Origin: Bacteroidales bacterium
GTDB taxonomy: Bacteria > Bacteroidota > Bacteroidia > Bacteroidales > WCHB1-69
Length of the DNA stretch: 64,000 nucleotides
Direction: 5' to 3'
Assembly (NCBI GenBank): GCA_017454945.1
Contig: JAFTCA010000041.1
Coordinates: 124,001 to 188,000 of the forward strand
The stretch's first letter is position 1. Every line of letters begins with the position of its first letter. Both the position numbers and the translations under genes were made by a program. The notes below the pieces were generated by a model. The model did no database searches. It was not told the origin of the DNA and was given only the letters and a program-made list of their open reading frames with translations. Shown here one piece after another: positions 32,201 through 39,681 of this stretch.

Positions 32201-33049
32201 GATCATCTTGATATGTTTTTCTTCCATAATGGTTTCGCGCTCGATGATGACTTCCGTACGGTCGATGTTGACAACCTCACCAGTCTCTTCATCCACGAAG
32301 TCTTCGTTCCAGGTCTTAACAACTCTGGCTGCGAATTTCTCGCCGATGCACTTCTTGAGGTTGGCTTTGGTCACCTTCACTTCCTTGTCGATGTCGAATA
32401 TGTCGAGGATGTCCTTATCCGTTTCATATCCGATGGCTCTCAGCAACGTGGTTACGGGTAATTTCTTCTTACGGTCGATGTAGGCGTACATCACGTTGTT
32501 GATGTCGGTGGTGAATTCCATCCACGAACCCTTGAAGGGGATGATTCTGGCTGAAAACAGCTGCGAACCGTTGGTGTGGAAAGAGGAACCGAAAAAGACG
32601 CCGGGGGAACGGTGCAACTGCGAAACGACGACGCGTTCGGCACCGTTGATAATAAATGTTCCGCGTTCGGTCATGTAGGGAATCATGCCCAGATAAACGT
32701 CTTGGATCACCGTTTCGAAATCTTCGTGGTCGGCATCGTTGCACGAAAGTTTCATCTTGGCTTTCAGCGGAACGCTATAAGTTAACCCTCTCTCGATGCA
32801 CTCGTCCATAGAGTAGCGGGGACCATCAATGTAATAGTCCAAGAACTCCAGAACAAAACTGTTACGGGCATCGGTGATAGGGAAATTTTCTGCAAATACT
32901 TTGTATAATCCTTCTTGGTGTCTTCGCTCTGCGTCGGTGTCGATTTGAAGGAATTCCCGGAATGATTTTACTTGGATGTCCAAAAAGTCGGGATATTCGA
33001 CAGGTCTTGTTGACGCAAAACTGTATCTACTGTTTTTGTTCGTTGTCAT
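29249..33049 (-). CDS. rpoB: RNA polymerase beta subunit
   Basis: A 1266-residue subunit containing the rifampicin-site region ([31 protein letters not shown] in order: [13 protein letters not shown], then the [11 protein letters not shown] core), followed by the conserved EGPNIGLI and the C-terminal [36 protein letters not shown] segments. The rifampicin cluster carries the ordinary residues of a sensitive enzyme (Asp, His, Arg and Ser as expected). It is preceded by a 194-base gap with a strong hairpin, the usual position of the rplL-rpoB attenuator. Confidence 0.98.
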   Translation of the reverse strand: MTTNKNSRYSFASTRPVEYPDFLDIQVKSFREFLQIDTDAERRHQEGLYKVFAENFPITDARNSFVLEFLDYYIDGPRYSMDECIERGLTYSVPLKAKMKLSCNDADHEDFETVIQDVYLGMIPYMTERGTFIINGAERVVVSQLHRSPGVFFGSSFHTNGSQLFSARIIPFKGSWMEFTTDINNVMYAYIDRKKKLPVTTLLRAIGYETDKDILDIFDIDKEVKVTKANLKKCIGEKFAARVVKTWNEDFVDEETGEVVNIDRTEVIIERETIMEEKHIKMIMDANIKTVLFHKQDEKQTDYSVIFNTLQKDPANSEKQAIEYIYLQLRNAAAPDEETARSTLDKLFFSDKRYDLGEVGRYRINKKLGLNIPIETGILTKEDIISIIKYLIELINSKTDVDDIDHLSNRRIRTVGEQLYNQFGVGLARMSRTIREKMNVRDNEVFGPADLINAKTLTSVINSFFGTNQLSQFMDQTNPLSELTHKRRISALGPGGLSRERAGFEVRDVHYTHYGRLCTIETPEGPNIGLISSLCVFAKINNLGFIETPYRRVVNGQVQFNEEPVYLSAEEEENKSIAQANTPMDENGVLEDRVKARNLADYPILNKEEIDLIDIAPNQIASIAASLIPFLEHDDANRALMGSNMMRQAVPLLCPEAPIVGTGLEKQVALDSRALLRAEGSGVVEFADAQEIVINYDLTENEKLVSFESNVKTYKLEKFRRTNQNSCINMKPIVKKGQRVEKGDVLTEGYATRNGELALGRNLMVAFMPWKGYNYEDAIVISEKVVKEDLLTSIHIEEFTLEVRDTKRGVEELTNDIPNVSAEATKDLGEDGLIRVGAEVNEGDILIGKITPKGETYPTPEEKLLRAIFGDKAGDVKDASLKAPPSMKGVVIATKSLSRIIKDRKTKLRDQDLLKEIDAKYEKQLNALKSELISKLYKLLEGKIAHNIYDNMKNIVIQKGAKFSQKLLATIHYPTVVISKWTNDGRINGLVAEIIRRYLVKERAIQAEYTRQKFDATIGNELPNGIVQMAKVYIADKRKLKVGDKMAGRHGNKGIVAKVVSEEDMPFLEDGRPVDIVLNPLGVPSRMNLGQIYETVLGWAGKELGMKFATPIFDGASLDQINELMAKAGLPENGSVELYDGGTGEKFDQKVTVGYIYMIKLHHMVDDKMHARSIGPYSLITQQPLGGKAQFGGQRFGEMEVWAIEAFGAANVLQEILTVKSDDVVGRAKAYEAIVKGDNLPTPGLPESFNVLVNELRGLGLDVKFD

Positions 33050-33185
33050 TTATTTCGGGGATTATGTATGAAAACGCGAGTGGGTGGTCAGAGAGTGATG
33101 CGCGAGTTACTCGGTGTGGGGTTGACGGTCGTGAGTAGGCCTTTGGCTGCCAGTGGTTAGGGTTTGACTGACAAATACCAAAAGA

Positions 33186-33221
33186 AGTACAATACTTCCA
33201 CTTGCGTGGAAGTGTTGTACT
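33186..33221 (-). terminator. Hairpin between rplL and rpoB, likely attenuator
   Basis: AGTACAATACTTCCAC pairs with GTGGAAGTGTTGTACT around a TTGC loop, a 16-bp stem with wobble pairs on the minus-strand RNA. The bases after it (CTTCTTTTGG) are only moderately T-rich, which fits partial rather than full termination. The rest of the 194-base gap holds no other gene. Confidence 0.65.
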
Positions 33222-33243
33222 ATCATTGGTTGGATATGAATCC

Positions 33244-33624
33244 TTACTTAATTTCGACTTCAGCGCCGGCTTCTTCCAATGCTTTCTTCAAGCCTTCAGC
33301 TTCGTCTTTAGAGATGCCTTCTTTGAGGGCTTTAGGAGCTGCGTCAACTAATTCCTTAGCTTCTTTCAATCCGAGGCTAGCCAGTTCTTTCACCAGTTTA
33401 ACAACGGCCAACTTTTGAGGACCAGCTGCTTTCAGGATAACGTCGAATTCAGTTTTTTCTTCAGCTGCTTCGGCTGCGCCACCAGCTGCGGGACCTGCTG
33501 CTACTGCTACTGCTGCGGCTGCGGGTTCAATACCGTATTCTTCTTTTAAAATTTGAGCTAATTCGTTAACTTCTTTAACGGTCAAGTTAACTAATTGTTC
33601 TGCAAATGCTTTCAAATCTGCCAT
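33244..33624 (-). CDS. rplL: Ribosomal protein L7/L12
   Basis: A 126-residue acidic protein of the ribosomal stalk that recruits translation factors. It has an N-terminal dimerisation helix region ([28 protein letters not shown]), an Ala-rich hinge and the globular C-terminal domain ([39 protein letters not shown]). It follows rplJ and precedes rpoB behind an attenuator-like hairpin. Confidence 0.97.
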   Translation of the reverse strand: MADLKAFAEQLVNLTVKEVNELAQILKEEYGIEPAAAAVAVAAGPAAGGAAEAAEEKTEFDVILKAAGPQKLAVVKLVKELASLGLKEAKELVDAAPKALKEGISKDEAEGLKKALEEAGAEVEIK

Positions 33625-33674
33625 GGTTATAATTTTTTAAAATGGTTAATTACTTTATTGATTAATTTGTTTTG

Positions 33675-34190
33675 TTATCTTTCGGATAATGTTTTTACGA
33701 TACCAGCTAACTTGCCACCGCCAGATTGCAATGCTGAAACAACATTCTTGGCAGGAGATTGCAGTAAGCCGATGAGATCTCCGATAAGTTCGTTTTTGGA
33801 TTTAATGTTGCAAAGTGCTTCTAACTGATCGTCACCAATGTAAGTGGTCATTTCAATATGAGCTGCTTTCAACAGAGGCTTCTTGTTCTTTGCACGGAAC
33901 TCTTTGATAAGTTTGGCGGGAACATTGCCGGTGTTGCACAACATGATTGAAGTGGCACCCTTCAAAGTCGGATAGAGTTCGCTGTAATCGCCTTCTGCTG
34001 CATCCATGGCACGTTTCAGCAAAGTGTTCTTAACCACTTTGAATTTCACGTCACGACGGAAACAGAGTTTTCTTAATTGATTGACAGTCTCTACAGTGAA
34101 TCCTGCAATGTCGGTTACATATACATTTGAATATTCAGCTAAATCTTTTGCAATGCTGTCAATAATCTGACTCTTTTCTTCTGTCTTCAT
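33675..34190 (-). CDS. rplJ: Ribosomal protein L10
   Basis: A 171-residue stalk base protein that anchors L7/L12 dimers on the large subunit. The N-terminal rRNA-binding part (EKSQIIDSIAKDLAEYSNVYVTDIAGFT, LRKLCFRRDVKFKVVKNTLLKRAM) and the C-terminal helix for L12 binding are visible. It is co-directional with rplA 17 bases upstream and rplL 50 bases downstream. L10 commonly represses its own mRNA; no specific site was identified here. Confidence 0.96.
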   Translation of the reverse strand: MKTEEKSQIIDSIAKDLAEYSNVYVTDIAGFTVETVNQLRKLCFRRDVKFKVVKNTLLKRAMDAAEGDYSELYPTLKGATSIMLCNTGNVPAKLIKEFRAKNKKPLLKAAHIEMTTYIGDDQLEALCNIKSKNELIGDLIGLLQSPAKNVVSALQSGGGKLAGIVKTLSER

Positions 34191-34207
34191 AATACTTAGC
34201 TTTTAAA

Positions 34208-34903
34208 TTATAATGTAACTGATTTCGGATCAACTTGGACTCCGGGGCTCATGGTGCTTGACAGGTAGATGCTCTTGATGTAAGTACCTTTTGCGGTGGT
34301 GGGCTTCAGTTTGATGATGGTGGACATCATTTCACGGGTGTTCTCAACCAGCTGATCAGCAGTGAATCTCACTTTGCCGATACCACTGTGGATGATACCG
34401 TATTTGTCAACCTTGAAGTCAATCTTACCGGCTTTTACATCAGCAACTGCTTTGCCAATATCCATGGTCACTGTACCGGCTTTGGGGTTAGGCATTAAGC
34501 CACGGGGACCTAATATCTTACCTAATGCACCAATCTTGGGCATTACGCTGGGCATGGTGATGATAACGTCAACGTCGGTCCAACCTTTCTTGATCTTGTC
34601 AACGTATTCATCCAAACCTACGTAATCAGCGCCGGCTGCTTTGGCTTCGTCTTCCTTGTCAGGAGTGCAAAGAACCAAAACTCTTACCACTTTACCTGTG
34701 CCGTGGGGAAGGGTAACAATACCTCTTACCATCTGGTTGGCTTTACGGGGGTCAACACCTAATCTTACGTCAATGTCAAAGGAGGCATCGAATTTCGTAT
34801 AGGTGAGTTCCTTAACCAAACTAACAGCTTCTGTCAAAGGGTAAACTTTGGTCTTATCAAACTTAGCAAAAGCCTCTTTGCGTTTTTTTGATATTTTAGC
34901 CAT
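34208..34903 (-). CDS. rplA: Ribosomal protein L1
   Basis: A 231-residue L1-stalk protein of the large subunit, binding 23S rRNA near the E site. Signatures include [50 protein letters not shown] and [18 protein letters not shown]1 often controls its own operon by binding mRNA; the 87-base gap between rplK and this gene contains two small GC-rich hairpins that could take part. Confidence 0.97.
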   Translation of the reverse strand: MAKISKKRKEAFAKFDKTKVYPLTEAVSLVKELTYTKFDASFDIDVRLGVDPRKANQMVRGIVTLPHGTGKVVRVLVLCTPDKEDEAKAAGADYVGLDEYVDKIKKGWTDVDVIITMPSVMPKIGALGKILGPRGLMPNPKAGTVTMDIGKAVADVKAGKIDFKVDKYGIIHSGIGKVRFTADQLVENTREMMSTIIKLKPTTAKGTYIKSIYLSSTMSPGVQVDPKSVTL

Positions 34904-34941
34904 TTTTGATCTTGTTATTACTTAGTTATTAATTTGTTACA

Positions 34942-34979
34942 TGCGCGCTTTGCGCACGCTTTTGGCGCGACTTGCGTCG
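34942..34979 (-). repeat. Two short GC-rich hairpins between rplK and rplA
   Basis: TGCGC-GCTTT-GCGCA at 34942-34956 and CGAC-TTGC-GTCG at 34968-34979 lie in the only sizeable gap inside the ribosomal part of the operon. They are either a REP-like insertion or an mRNA structure near the rplA start. Confidence 0.45.
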
Positions 34980-34990
34980 TCTAAAAGGAC

Positions 34991-35422
34991 TTACTTGTCA
35001 CCAAACACAGTGATACCCATGCTTCGTGCGGTACCAGCTACCATCGACATAGCCTCTTCAACGGTGAAGCAGTTCATGTCGCTCATCTTGCTTTCTGCAA
35101 TCTGACGTACTTGGTCCCAAGAAACCTTGGCCACTTTGTTACGGTTGGGTTCTGCAGATCCCTTTTGAACTTTGGTTGCTTCCATTAACTGTACGGCAAC
35201 CGGAGGAGTCTTGGTAATGAAGTCAAACGACTTGTCTTTGTAAACAGTAATGATCACAGGAATAACCTTGCCAGCTTGGTCCTGAGTACGAGCATTGAAC
35301 TGTTTGCAGAACTCCATGATGTTCACGCCCTTTGAACCTAATGCGGGTCCTACAGGAGGTGAGGGGTTGGCTGCTCCACCCTTGATTTGTAACTTAATAA
35401 GTCCAGCTACTTCTTTTGCCAT
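34991..35422 (-). CDS. rplK: Ribosomal protein L11
   Basis: A 143-residue protein of the GTPase-associated centre. It shows the Pro-rich N-terminal domain ([40 protein letters not shown]) and the C-terminal rRNA-binding domain ending in [17 protein letters not shown]. It follows nusG by 46 bases. Confidence 0.97.
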   Translation of the reverse strand: MAKEVAGLIKLQIKGGAANPSPPVGPALGSKGVNIMEFCKQFNARTQDQAGKVIPVIITVYKDKSFDFITKTPPVAVQLMEATKVQKGSAEPNRNKVAKVSWDQVRQIAESKMSDMNCFTVEEAMSMVAGTARSMGITVFGDK

Positions 35423-35468
35423 CTTTTAAGTTTTTTTGGGTTGTGTAACGATTTTATTTGTTTTAGTA

Positions 35469-36020
35469 TTATACTTTTTCCACTTGCATAAAACTCAGCT
35501 CGAGCGGAGTCTTACGGCCGAAAATCTTCACCATGACTTTCAGCTTCTTCTTCTCGGTATTGATCTCTTCGATGATACCGTTGAAGGTGTTAAATGGACC
35601 ATCAATCACTTTGATTTCCTCACCAACAATGAAAGGGGGAGCAAAGGCCTCGTCCTGTTCTAACATTTCGTCAACCTTTCCCAACATGCGGGTGACTTCG
35701 GCAGGTCTCAGCGGAGTGGGAGGGTCTGTCTTCTTGTTACTTCCAACAAACCCCAACACGCCAGGTATGTTAACCAGCAGGTGTTGTACCTCGCCCAGCA
35801 ACATGGCTTCTACAAACATGTAGCCAGGGAAAAAAGTGCGCTCTTTGCTGATTTTCTTACCGTTGCGAATCTGATAAATCTTCTCGGTCGGCACAATAAT
35901 GCGCGAGATGAAGTCGCTCAAATGAGATGCTGCCACCTCACTTTCAATGTATTGCTTTACCTTCTTCTCACTGCCCGTTACAACCTTGAGGACATACCAT
36001 TTTTTTTCGATCTCTGCCAT
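35469..36020 (-). CDS. nusG: Transcription termination/antitermination factor NusG
   Basis: A 183-residue protein with the NGN domain (KWYVLKVVTGSEKKVKQYIE; PGYMFVEAML; GVLGFVG) that binds RNA polymerase, and a KOW domain near residues 125-165 (VGEEIKVIDGPFNTFNGIIEEIN) that contacts Rho or ribosomal S10. It lies between secE and rplK, the standard arrangement. Confidence 0.96.
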   Translation of the reverse strand: MAEIEKKWYVLKVVTGSEKKVKQYIESEVAASHLSDFISRIIVPTEKIYQIRNGKKISKERTFFPGYMFVEAMLLGEVQHLLVNIPGVLGFVGSNKKTDPPTPLRPAEVTRMLGKVDEMLEQDEAFAPPFIVGEEIKVIDGPFNTFNGIIEEINTEKKKLKVMVKIFGRKTPLELSFMQVEKV

Positions 36021-36065
36021 CTCAATGTGTGTTATGGAGTAAATACTAAATTAATATTAGAAAAA

Positions 36066-36254
36066 TTAAACAGCCGGGAAGAGTAATCCCATCCCTGCAT
36101 TGAATACCGCATCCATCAAAAACACAACAAGTGCTATGATTAGGGAAGCAATAGATACGACAACAACGCTATTCTGAAGGTCTTTTGCGCTCGGCCATGA
36201 CACTTTGTGTGCCAGCTCGTCGTAAGTTACTTTAAAATAATTAACTATTTTCAT
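36066..36254 (-). CDS. secE: Preprotein translocase subunit SecE
   Basis: A 62-residue protein with an amphipathic N-terminal part (YFKVTYDELAHKVSWPSAKDLQNS) and one membrane segment (VVVVSIASLIIALVVFLMDAVF), the minimal bacterial SecE that clamps SecY. The ATG at 36254 (MKIVNYFK) fits the family; a longer start adds 18 residues with no counterpart. It is the first gene of the long minus-strand cluster. Confidence 0.93.
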   Translation of the reverse strand: MKIVNYFKVTYDELAHKVSWPSAKDLQNSVVVVSIASLIIALVVFLMDAVFNAGMGLLFPAV

Positions 36255-36557
36255 TTTTCTGAATATTTCTATGTTATTTTTGTTATTTGTTGCTTCGTTT
36301 CGGAGCATTTTTTGTGCTTGCCAACAATTCTGCCGCTCGCATTTCTAATGCCCTGTCACTTTTTCAGTGTTTTTAATTTACTGTGTTTCAATTGTTTATG
36401 ATCCTTACCTTTTCTTTTTCCTACTCAGCGTAAATTACACGTAAAAAAGTCGGCAAATATAGAAATATTTTCATATAAAAACAACATCCTGAAAAAAATA
36501 ATTTTTTTCGAGAAAAATACATTTTAAAACCTGAAAAATGAAGAGAAATTCTCCTTT
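36255..36557 (-). other. Long leader upstream of secE, no gene
   Basis: About 300 bases with no open frame of merit and no tRNA; a tRNA-Trp and a tuf gene often stand here in other bacteria. It contains the secE promoter described separately, leaving an untranslated leader near 190 bases. The remaining bases near 36480-36557 are AT-rich. Confidence 0.5.
36454..36484 (-). promoter_or_regulatory. Promoter of the secE-nusG-rpl-rpo cluster
   Basis: On the minus strand TTGT at 36484-36481, a 19-base spacer and TATATTTG at 36461-36454 match the Bacteroidetes consensus at ideal spacing. Confidence 0.65.
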
Positions 36558-37202
36558 TTATTTGGTGAAGACGTATTGTATCAGGTTAGCGCCCATCTTC
36601 AACGCTTTCTGGTGTGCCTCTTCGGTATCGTGATGTACGGTGATGTCCTCCCAGCCGTCGCCGAGGTCGCATTCATAGCTGTAAAAGCATACCAGCCGCC
36701 CCTCCCAGATGAGGCCGAAACCCTGCGGCACCTTGCCATCGTGCTCGTGGATTTTGGGCAGACCGTTCGGAAATGTGTATTTCTGATGGAAAATGGGATG
36801 GTTGTATGGCAGTTCTACAAAATCCAGTTCGGGGAACACCTTCTTCATCTGCGAGCGGGCGTATTTGTCCAAGCCGTAATTGTCGTCGATGTGCAGGAAG
36901 CCGCCCGACAAGAGATACATGCGCAGGTTGGCGGCCTCATCGTCCGAAAAGGCCACGTTGCCATGCCCCGTCATGTGGATGAACGGGTAGCGGAAAATGT
37001 CGGCACTGCCCACTTCCACCGTGGCCGGCGAGGGATTGAGCGAAGTGCCCAAGTTCTGGTTGCAAAAGGTAATAAGATTCTTCAATGAGGTGGGATTGGC
37101 ATACCAGTCGCCGCCGCCATGATACTTCAGCAACGCAATCTGTTGAGCCGACGAAGCGAGCCCCATACATAATATTAATATTGTATATATGATTTTTTTC
37201 AT
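36558..37202 (-). CDS. DUF4159 domain protein, secreted
   Basis: A 214-residue protein with a signal peptide (MKKIIYTILILCMGLASSAQ) and one DUF4159 domain covering the mature part (LLKYHGGGDWYANPTSLKNL, FIHMTGHGNVAFSDDEAANLRMYLLSGGFLHIDDNYG). The domain resembles a class I glutamine amidotransferase fold; no catalytic set is established. It lies downstream of and in the same direction as a vWA-like membrane protein, a pairing that recalls envelope or aerotolerance clusters, but this is inference. Confidence 0.83.
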   Translation of the reverse strand: MKKIIYTILILCMGLASSAQQIALLKYHGGGDWYANPTSLKNLITFCNQNLGTSLNPSPATVEVGSADIFRYPFIHMTGHGNVAFSDDEAANLRMYLLSGGFLHIDDNYGLDKYARSQMKKVFPELDFVELPYNHPIFHQKYTFPNGLPKIHEHDGKVPQGFGLIWEGRLVCFYSYECDLGDGWEDITVHHDTEEAHQKALKMGANLIQYVFTK

Positions 37203-37439
37203 TGTTGGTTGATTAGAGAGAAGTTAAGAAGTTAAGAAACTAAGGAGTTAAGATTAGTTGAATTGTTGATTGTTTAATTGTTGGAGTGAGTAGTGAAAAG
37301 TGAGAAGTGAAAAGTGAAACTTAATTATGCATCGTGCATTGTGAATTATGAATTTGTTCTTTGTGCTTTGAATTTTGAATTTTGACTTCCCGCGTCAGCG
37401 GAGTTTTCATCTCTCATCTCTCCGTTCTCCGTTCTCCGT
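37203..37439 (-). repeat. G-poor intergenic phrase block, upstream of the DUF4159 gene
   Basis: Read on the minus strand, this gap is made of short repeated phrases: AATTCAAAATTCAAAG, CACAAAGAACAAA, TTCACTTTTCACTTCTCAC and CTTAACTCCTTAGTTTCTTA. The 30 bases at 37223-37252 are the exact reverse complement of 57770-57799. No gene is present. Confidence 0.65.
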
Positions 37440-39539
37440 TTAATACCCACCTCCCCATTTCCTCATGAACCATTCGGCGGCCATAAGCAGAATGAGGATG
37501 GTGAAGTATATCCAGCTGTTCATCAGTAGGTTGAAGTCTTTTTCGTAAGTGGCAATGGTGGTGATGTTGCGGTCGTTTTTGATGGCTTGTTCCACCTCTT
37601 GCAGGTTGTCCTTGGTGAAGAATTGTCCGCCGCTGGTCTGTGCTATGTTCTGCAGCAGCTGGTGGTCGGCGGTGAGGTTGACAGCCTCCACCATCACTTC
37701 GCGCACGGTGAAGAGCCCCGACTTGCTATGCTTCTTGCCGCCGAACTCGGTGCTGGCCGTCCAGTGGTAGTCGCCCGCAGGCAACCGCCCCATGTTGAGA
37801 TGATAGCCGTTGTTCTGCTTCGAGAAGATGGCGGTGTATTTCTTGCTGTCCTCGCTGGTGACGGTCATCGTCACTTCGGGTTCGGTGATAAGTTCGTAGC
37901 TGTCGTTGTAAACCTCGGCATTGAATTCAACAGCCTCGTTCTCATTGACGAGGGTGGGCGCCTGCACGCGGAATTGGCTGCGGTCGCTCTTTACCGACAG
38001 ATAAAGCACTGTCTTGTTGATGATTTCGTTGAAGGCATCGTGGTTTTGTTCGTACAGATAGTTGTAGATGCGCCATTGCCAGAGGCCGCTGCCCGCAATA
38101 ACGCCCGTTCTTACGCCATGGCTTTCACCGAAGGTGATGAGTGGATATTGTGTTTCTACATTGCTGATTTTCTGATACATGAAAATGTTTGTGCCGCCAG
38201 AGGTTTGATAGTTGCCGAAGAAGGTGTGCAGCGGCGGGAACTTGGGCAGCATCTGTTTGGTCTCGTCCGAGAAAGTGAAGGATGAGAAGTTGCTGTTGTA
38301 GGAGGGCACGGCGTCGTTGAACAGGTTTTTGCTCTGGTTCACTTTCAGGCCTGCGTCGAGCGTGTTGAAGGCGCTGAGATTGCTCTCTTGTCCAAGGATG
38401 AACAGGATGGGCGTGCCGACCTTGCGCGCCTTTTCGATGAGAGCCGACGCGGATTGTGTGCGTGAGGGCAGCTGGTGTAGGATAAGCAGCGAATACTTGT
38501 TGATGTCGCCTTGGAAGTCAGCCGCCGCGAAGGTCTCCACCTGATACTTCTCCGACGTCTCGATGGCCTGACTGATGGCGCTGATGTCGGGGTGGGGGGC
38601 ATGGTAGAGAATGCCGATCTTCTCGCGGGTGTCAACAATCTCGACGAAGAAGGTGGCGTGGTTGTTCTGCGTGGTGATTTCACCGTCCACCTCGCTCAGC
38701 GATACCGTATATTTGTAAATGCCCGTGGCCTTGGCTTCGATGAATAATTTTACAGTTTCAAAATGCTGTTTGCCAGAAATATAGATCTCTTTGGTAAACA
38801 AGGTCTTCTCTTTGTCGGCGACGGTCAGCACAGTGCGCTTGCCAGCCAGTTGTGTGGCGGCGACCTTCACCTCCACGGGAAACAGGTTGCCCTTGAAAGT
38901 CTTGCTGTTATGGTTGATGCCCGCAATCGACAAGTCGGTCTGCATTTCGGGATTTCCTAAGCCAACCGTATGCACGGGGAACTTCACCTGTTGCGCCTTG
39001 TAGTAAGGATTTGAGCCCTGATTGTAGATGCCGTCGGTGAGCAGTACCAGCGCGCCAACATTCTGGAAAGCGTAAACGCCTGATATTTCGTCAAATATTG
39101 CCGATATATTGGTGTTCTTATCTTTAAAGTCGAGGGCTATATCTTCTTCAGACGAGTTGATAGGGGTGTTCTTCTCGCCAAAATAATAGACTTCAGTCTC
39201 GTATTTGTTGCCCAAACTATGGACCAGCTTATTAACTTCTTTGCCAAAATCGTTTTTGTAATAGGCTGAATCTTTGGTTAGTAGCAGTGATTCGGAATTG
39301 TCGATGGCAAAGATGACGACGGGCTTCTCGGTGGTTTTGCGTGTCGATTTGATCATGGGGGCCAGCAACAGCATCGCAATCAATGTGATGACCAGCCCGC
39401 GCAGTGCAAACATCACGTTGCGGGGGCGTTTCCCGTAGTCGATATTGCGGTTCTTGTAGTAAAGCAAAAAGGCGTATCCTGCGCCAAGTAGGATGCACAA
39501 TATGATTAGCCATACGGGGTATTCTGTCAGGATGCTCAT
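37440..39539 (-). CDS. vWA-like membrane protein
   Basis: A 699-residue integral membrane protein. Two N-terminal membrane segments (about residues 8-27 and 47-62) precede a von Willebrand A-type domain with the metal motif DNSES (Asp80, Ser82, Ser84) and LTDGIYNQG. A large region follows, probably including a glutamine amidotransferase-like fold and a beta-sandwich, and a last membrane segment lies near the C-terminus (WIYFTILILLMAAEWFMRKWG). The role is unknown; similar proteins occur near Bat and DUF4159 genes. I chose ATG 39539, because ATG 39554 would lie at the predicted transcription start. Confidence 0.75.
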   Translation of the reverse strand: MSILTEYPVWLIILCILLGAGYAFLLYYKNRNIDYGKRPRNVMFALRGLVITLIAMLLLAPMIKSTRKTTEKPVVIFAIDNSESLLLTKDSAYYKNDFGKEVNKLVHSLGNKYETEVYYFGEKNTPINSSEEDIALDFKDKNTNISAIFDEISGVYAFQNVGALVLLTDGIYNQGSNPYYKAQQVKFPVHTVGLGNPEMQTDLSIAGINHNSKTFKGNLFPVEVKVAATQLAGKRTVLTVADKEKTLFTKEIYISGKQHFETVKLFIEAKATGIYKYTVSLSEVDGEITTQNNHATFFVEIVDTREKIGILYHAPHPDISAISQAIETSEKYQVETFAAADFQGDINKYSLLILHQLPSRTQSASALIEKARKVGTPILFILGQESNLSAFNTLDAGLKVNQSKNLFNDAVPSYNSNFSSFTFSDETKQMLPKFPPLHTFFGNYQTSGGTNIFMYQKISNVETQYPLITFGESHGVRTGVIAGSGLWQWRIYNYLYEQNHDAFNEIINKTVLYLSVKSDRSQFRVQAPTLVNENEAVEFNAEVYNDSYELITEPEVTMTVTSEDSKKYTAIFSKQNNGYHLNMGRLPAGDYHWTASTEFGGKKHSKSGLFTVREVMVEAVNLTADHQLLQNIAQTSGGQFFTKDNLQEVEQAIKNDRNITTIATYEKDFNLLMNSWIYFTILILLMAAEWFMRKWGGGY

Positions 39540-39558
39540 TGCTGTTGTTTTCAACCCG

Positions 39559-39592
39559 CAAATTTACACCATTTTTTTATATCCTTTCCAAA
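39559..39592 (-). promoter_or_regulatory. Promoter of the vWA-like gene
   Basis: On the minus strand TTTG (39592-39589), a 22-base spacer and TAAATTTG (39566-39559) fit the consensus. Transcription would start near 39552. Confidence 0.5.
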
Positions 39593-39624
39593 GAAAAAGA
39601 TGTGAATCAATATTCAAATTATTG

Positions 39625-39632
39625 TATATTTG
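39625..39632 (+). promoter_or_regulatory. -7 box upstream of gcvP
   Basis: TATATTTG matches TAnnTTTG exactly, 49 bases before the gcvP ATG. A good -33 box was not seen. Confidence 0.45.
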
Positions 39633-39681
39633 CATGCCAAATTGGAAATAAATTTTTATATATAATTAAATATAAATCAAA

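Noticed and set aside
36255-36557. tRNA or small RNA gene in the secE leader
   Set aside because: No cloverleaf or strong stem was found; only a promoter match is supported.
37203-37439. CRISPR-like array in the phrase-rich gaps
   Set aside because: The repeated phrases have no constant length, no unique spacers of regular size, and no cas genes are nearby.
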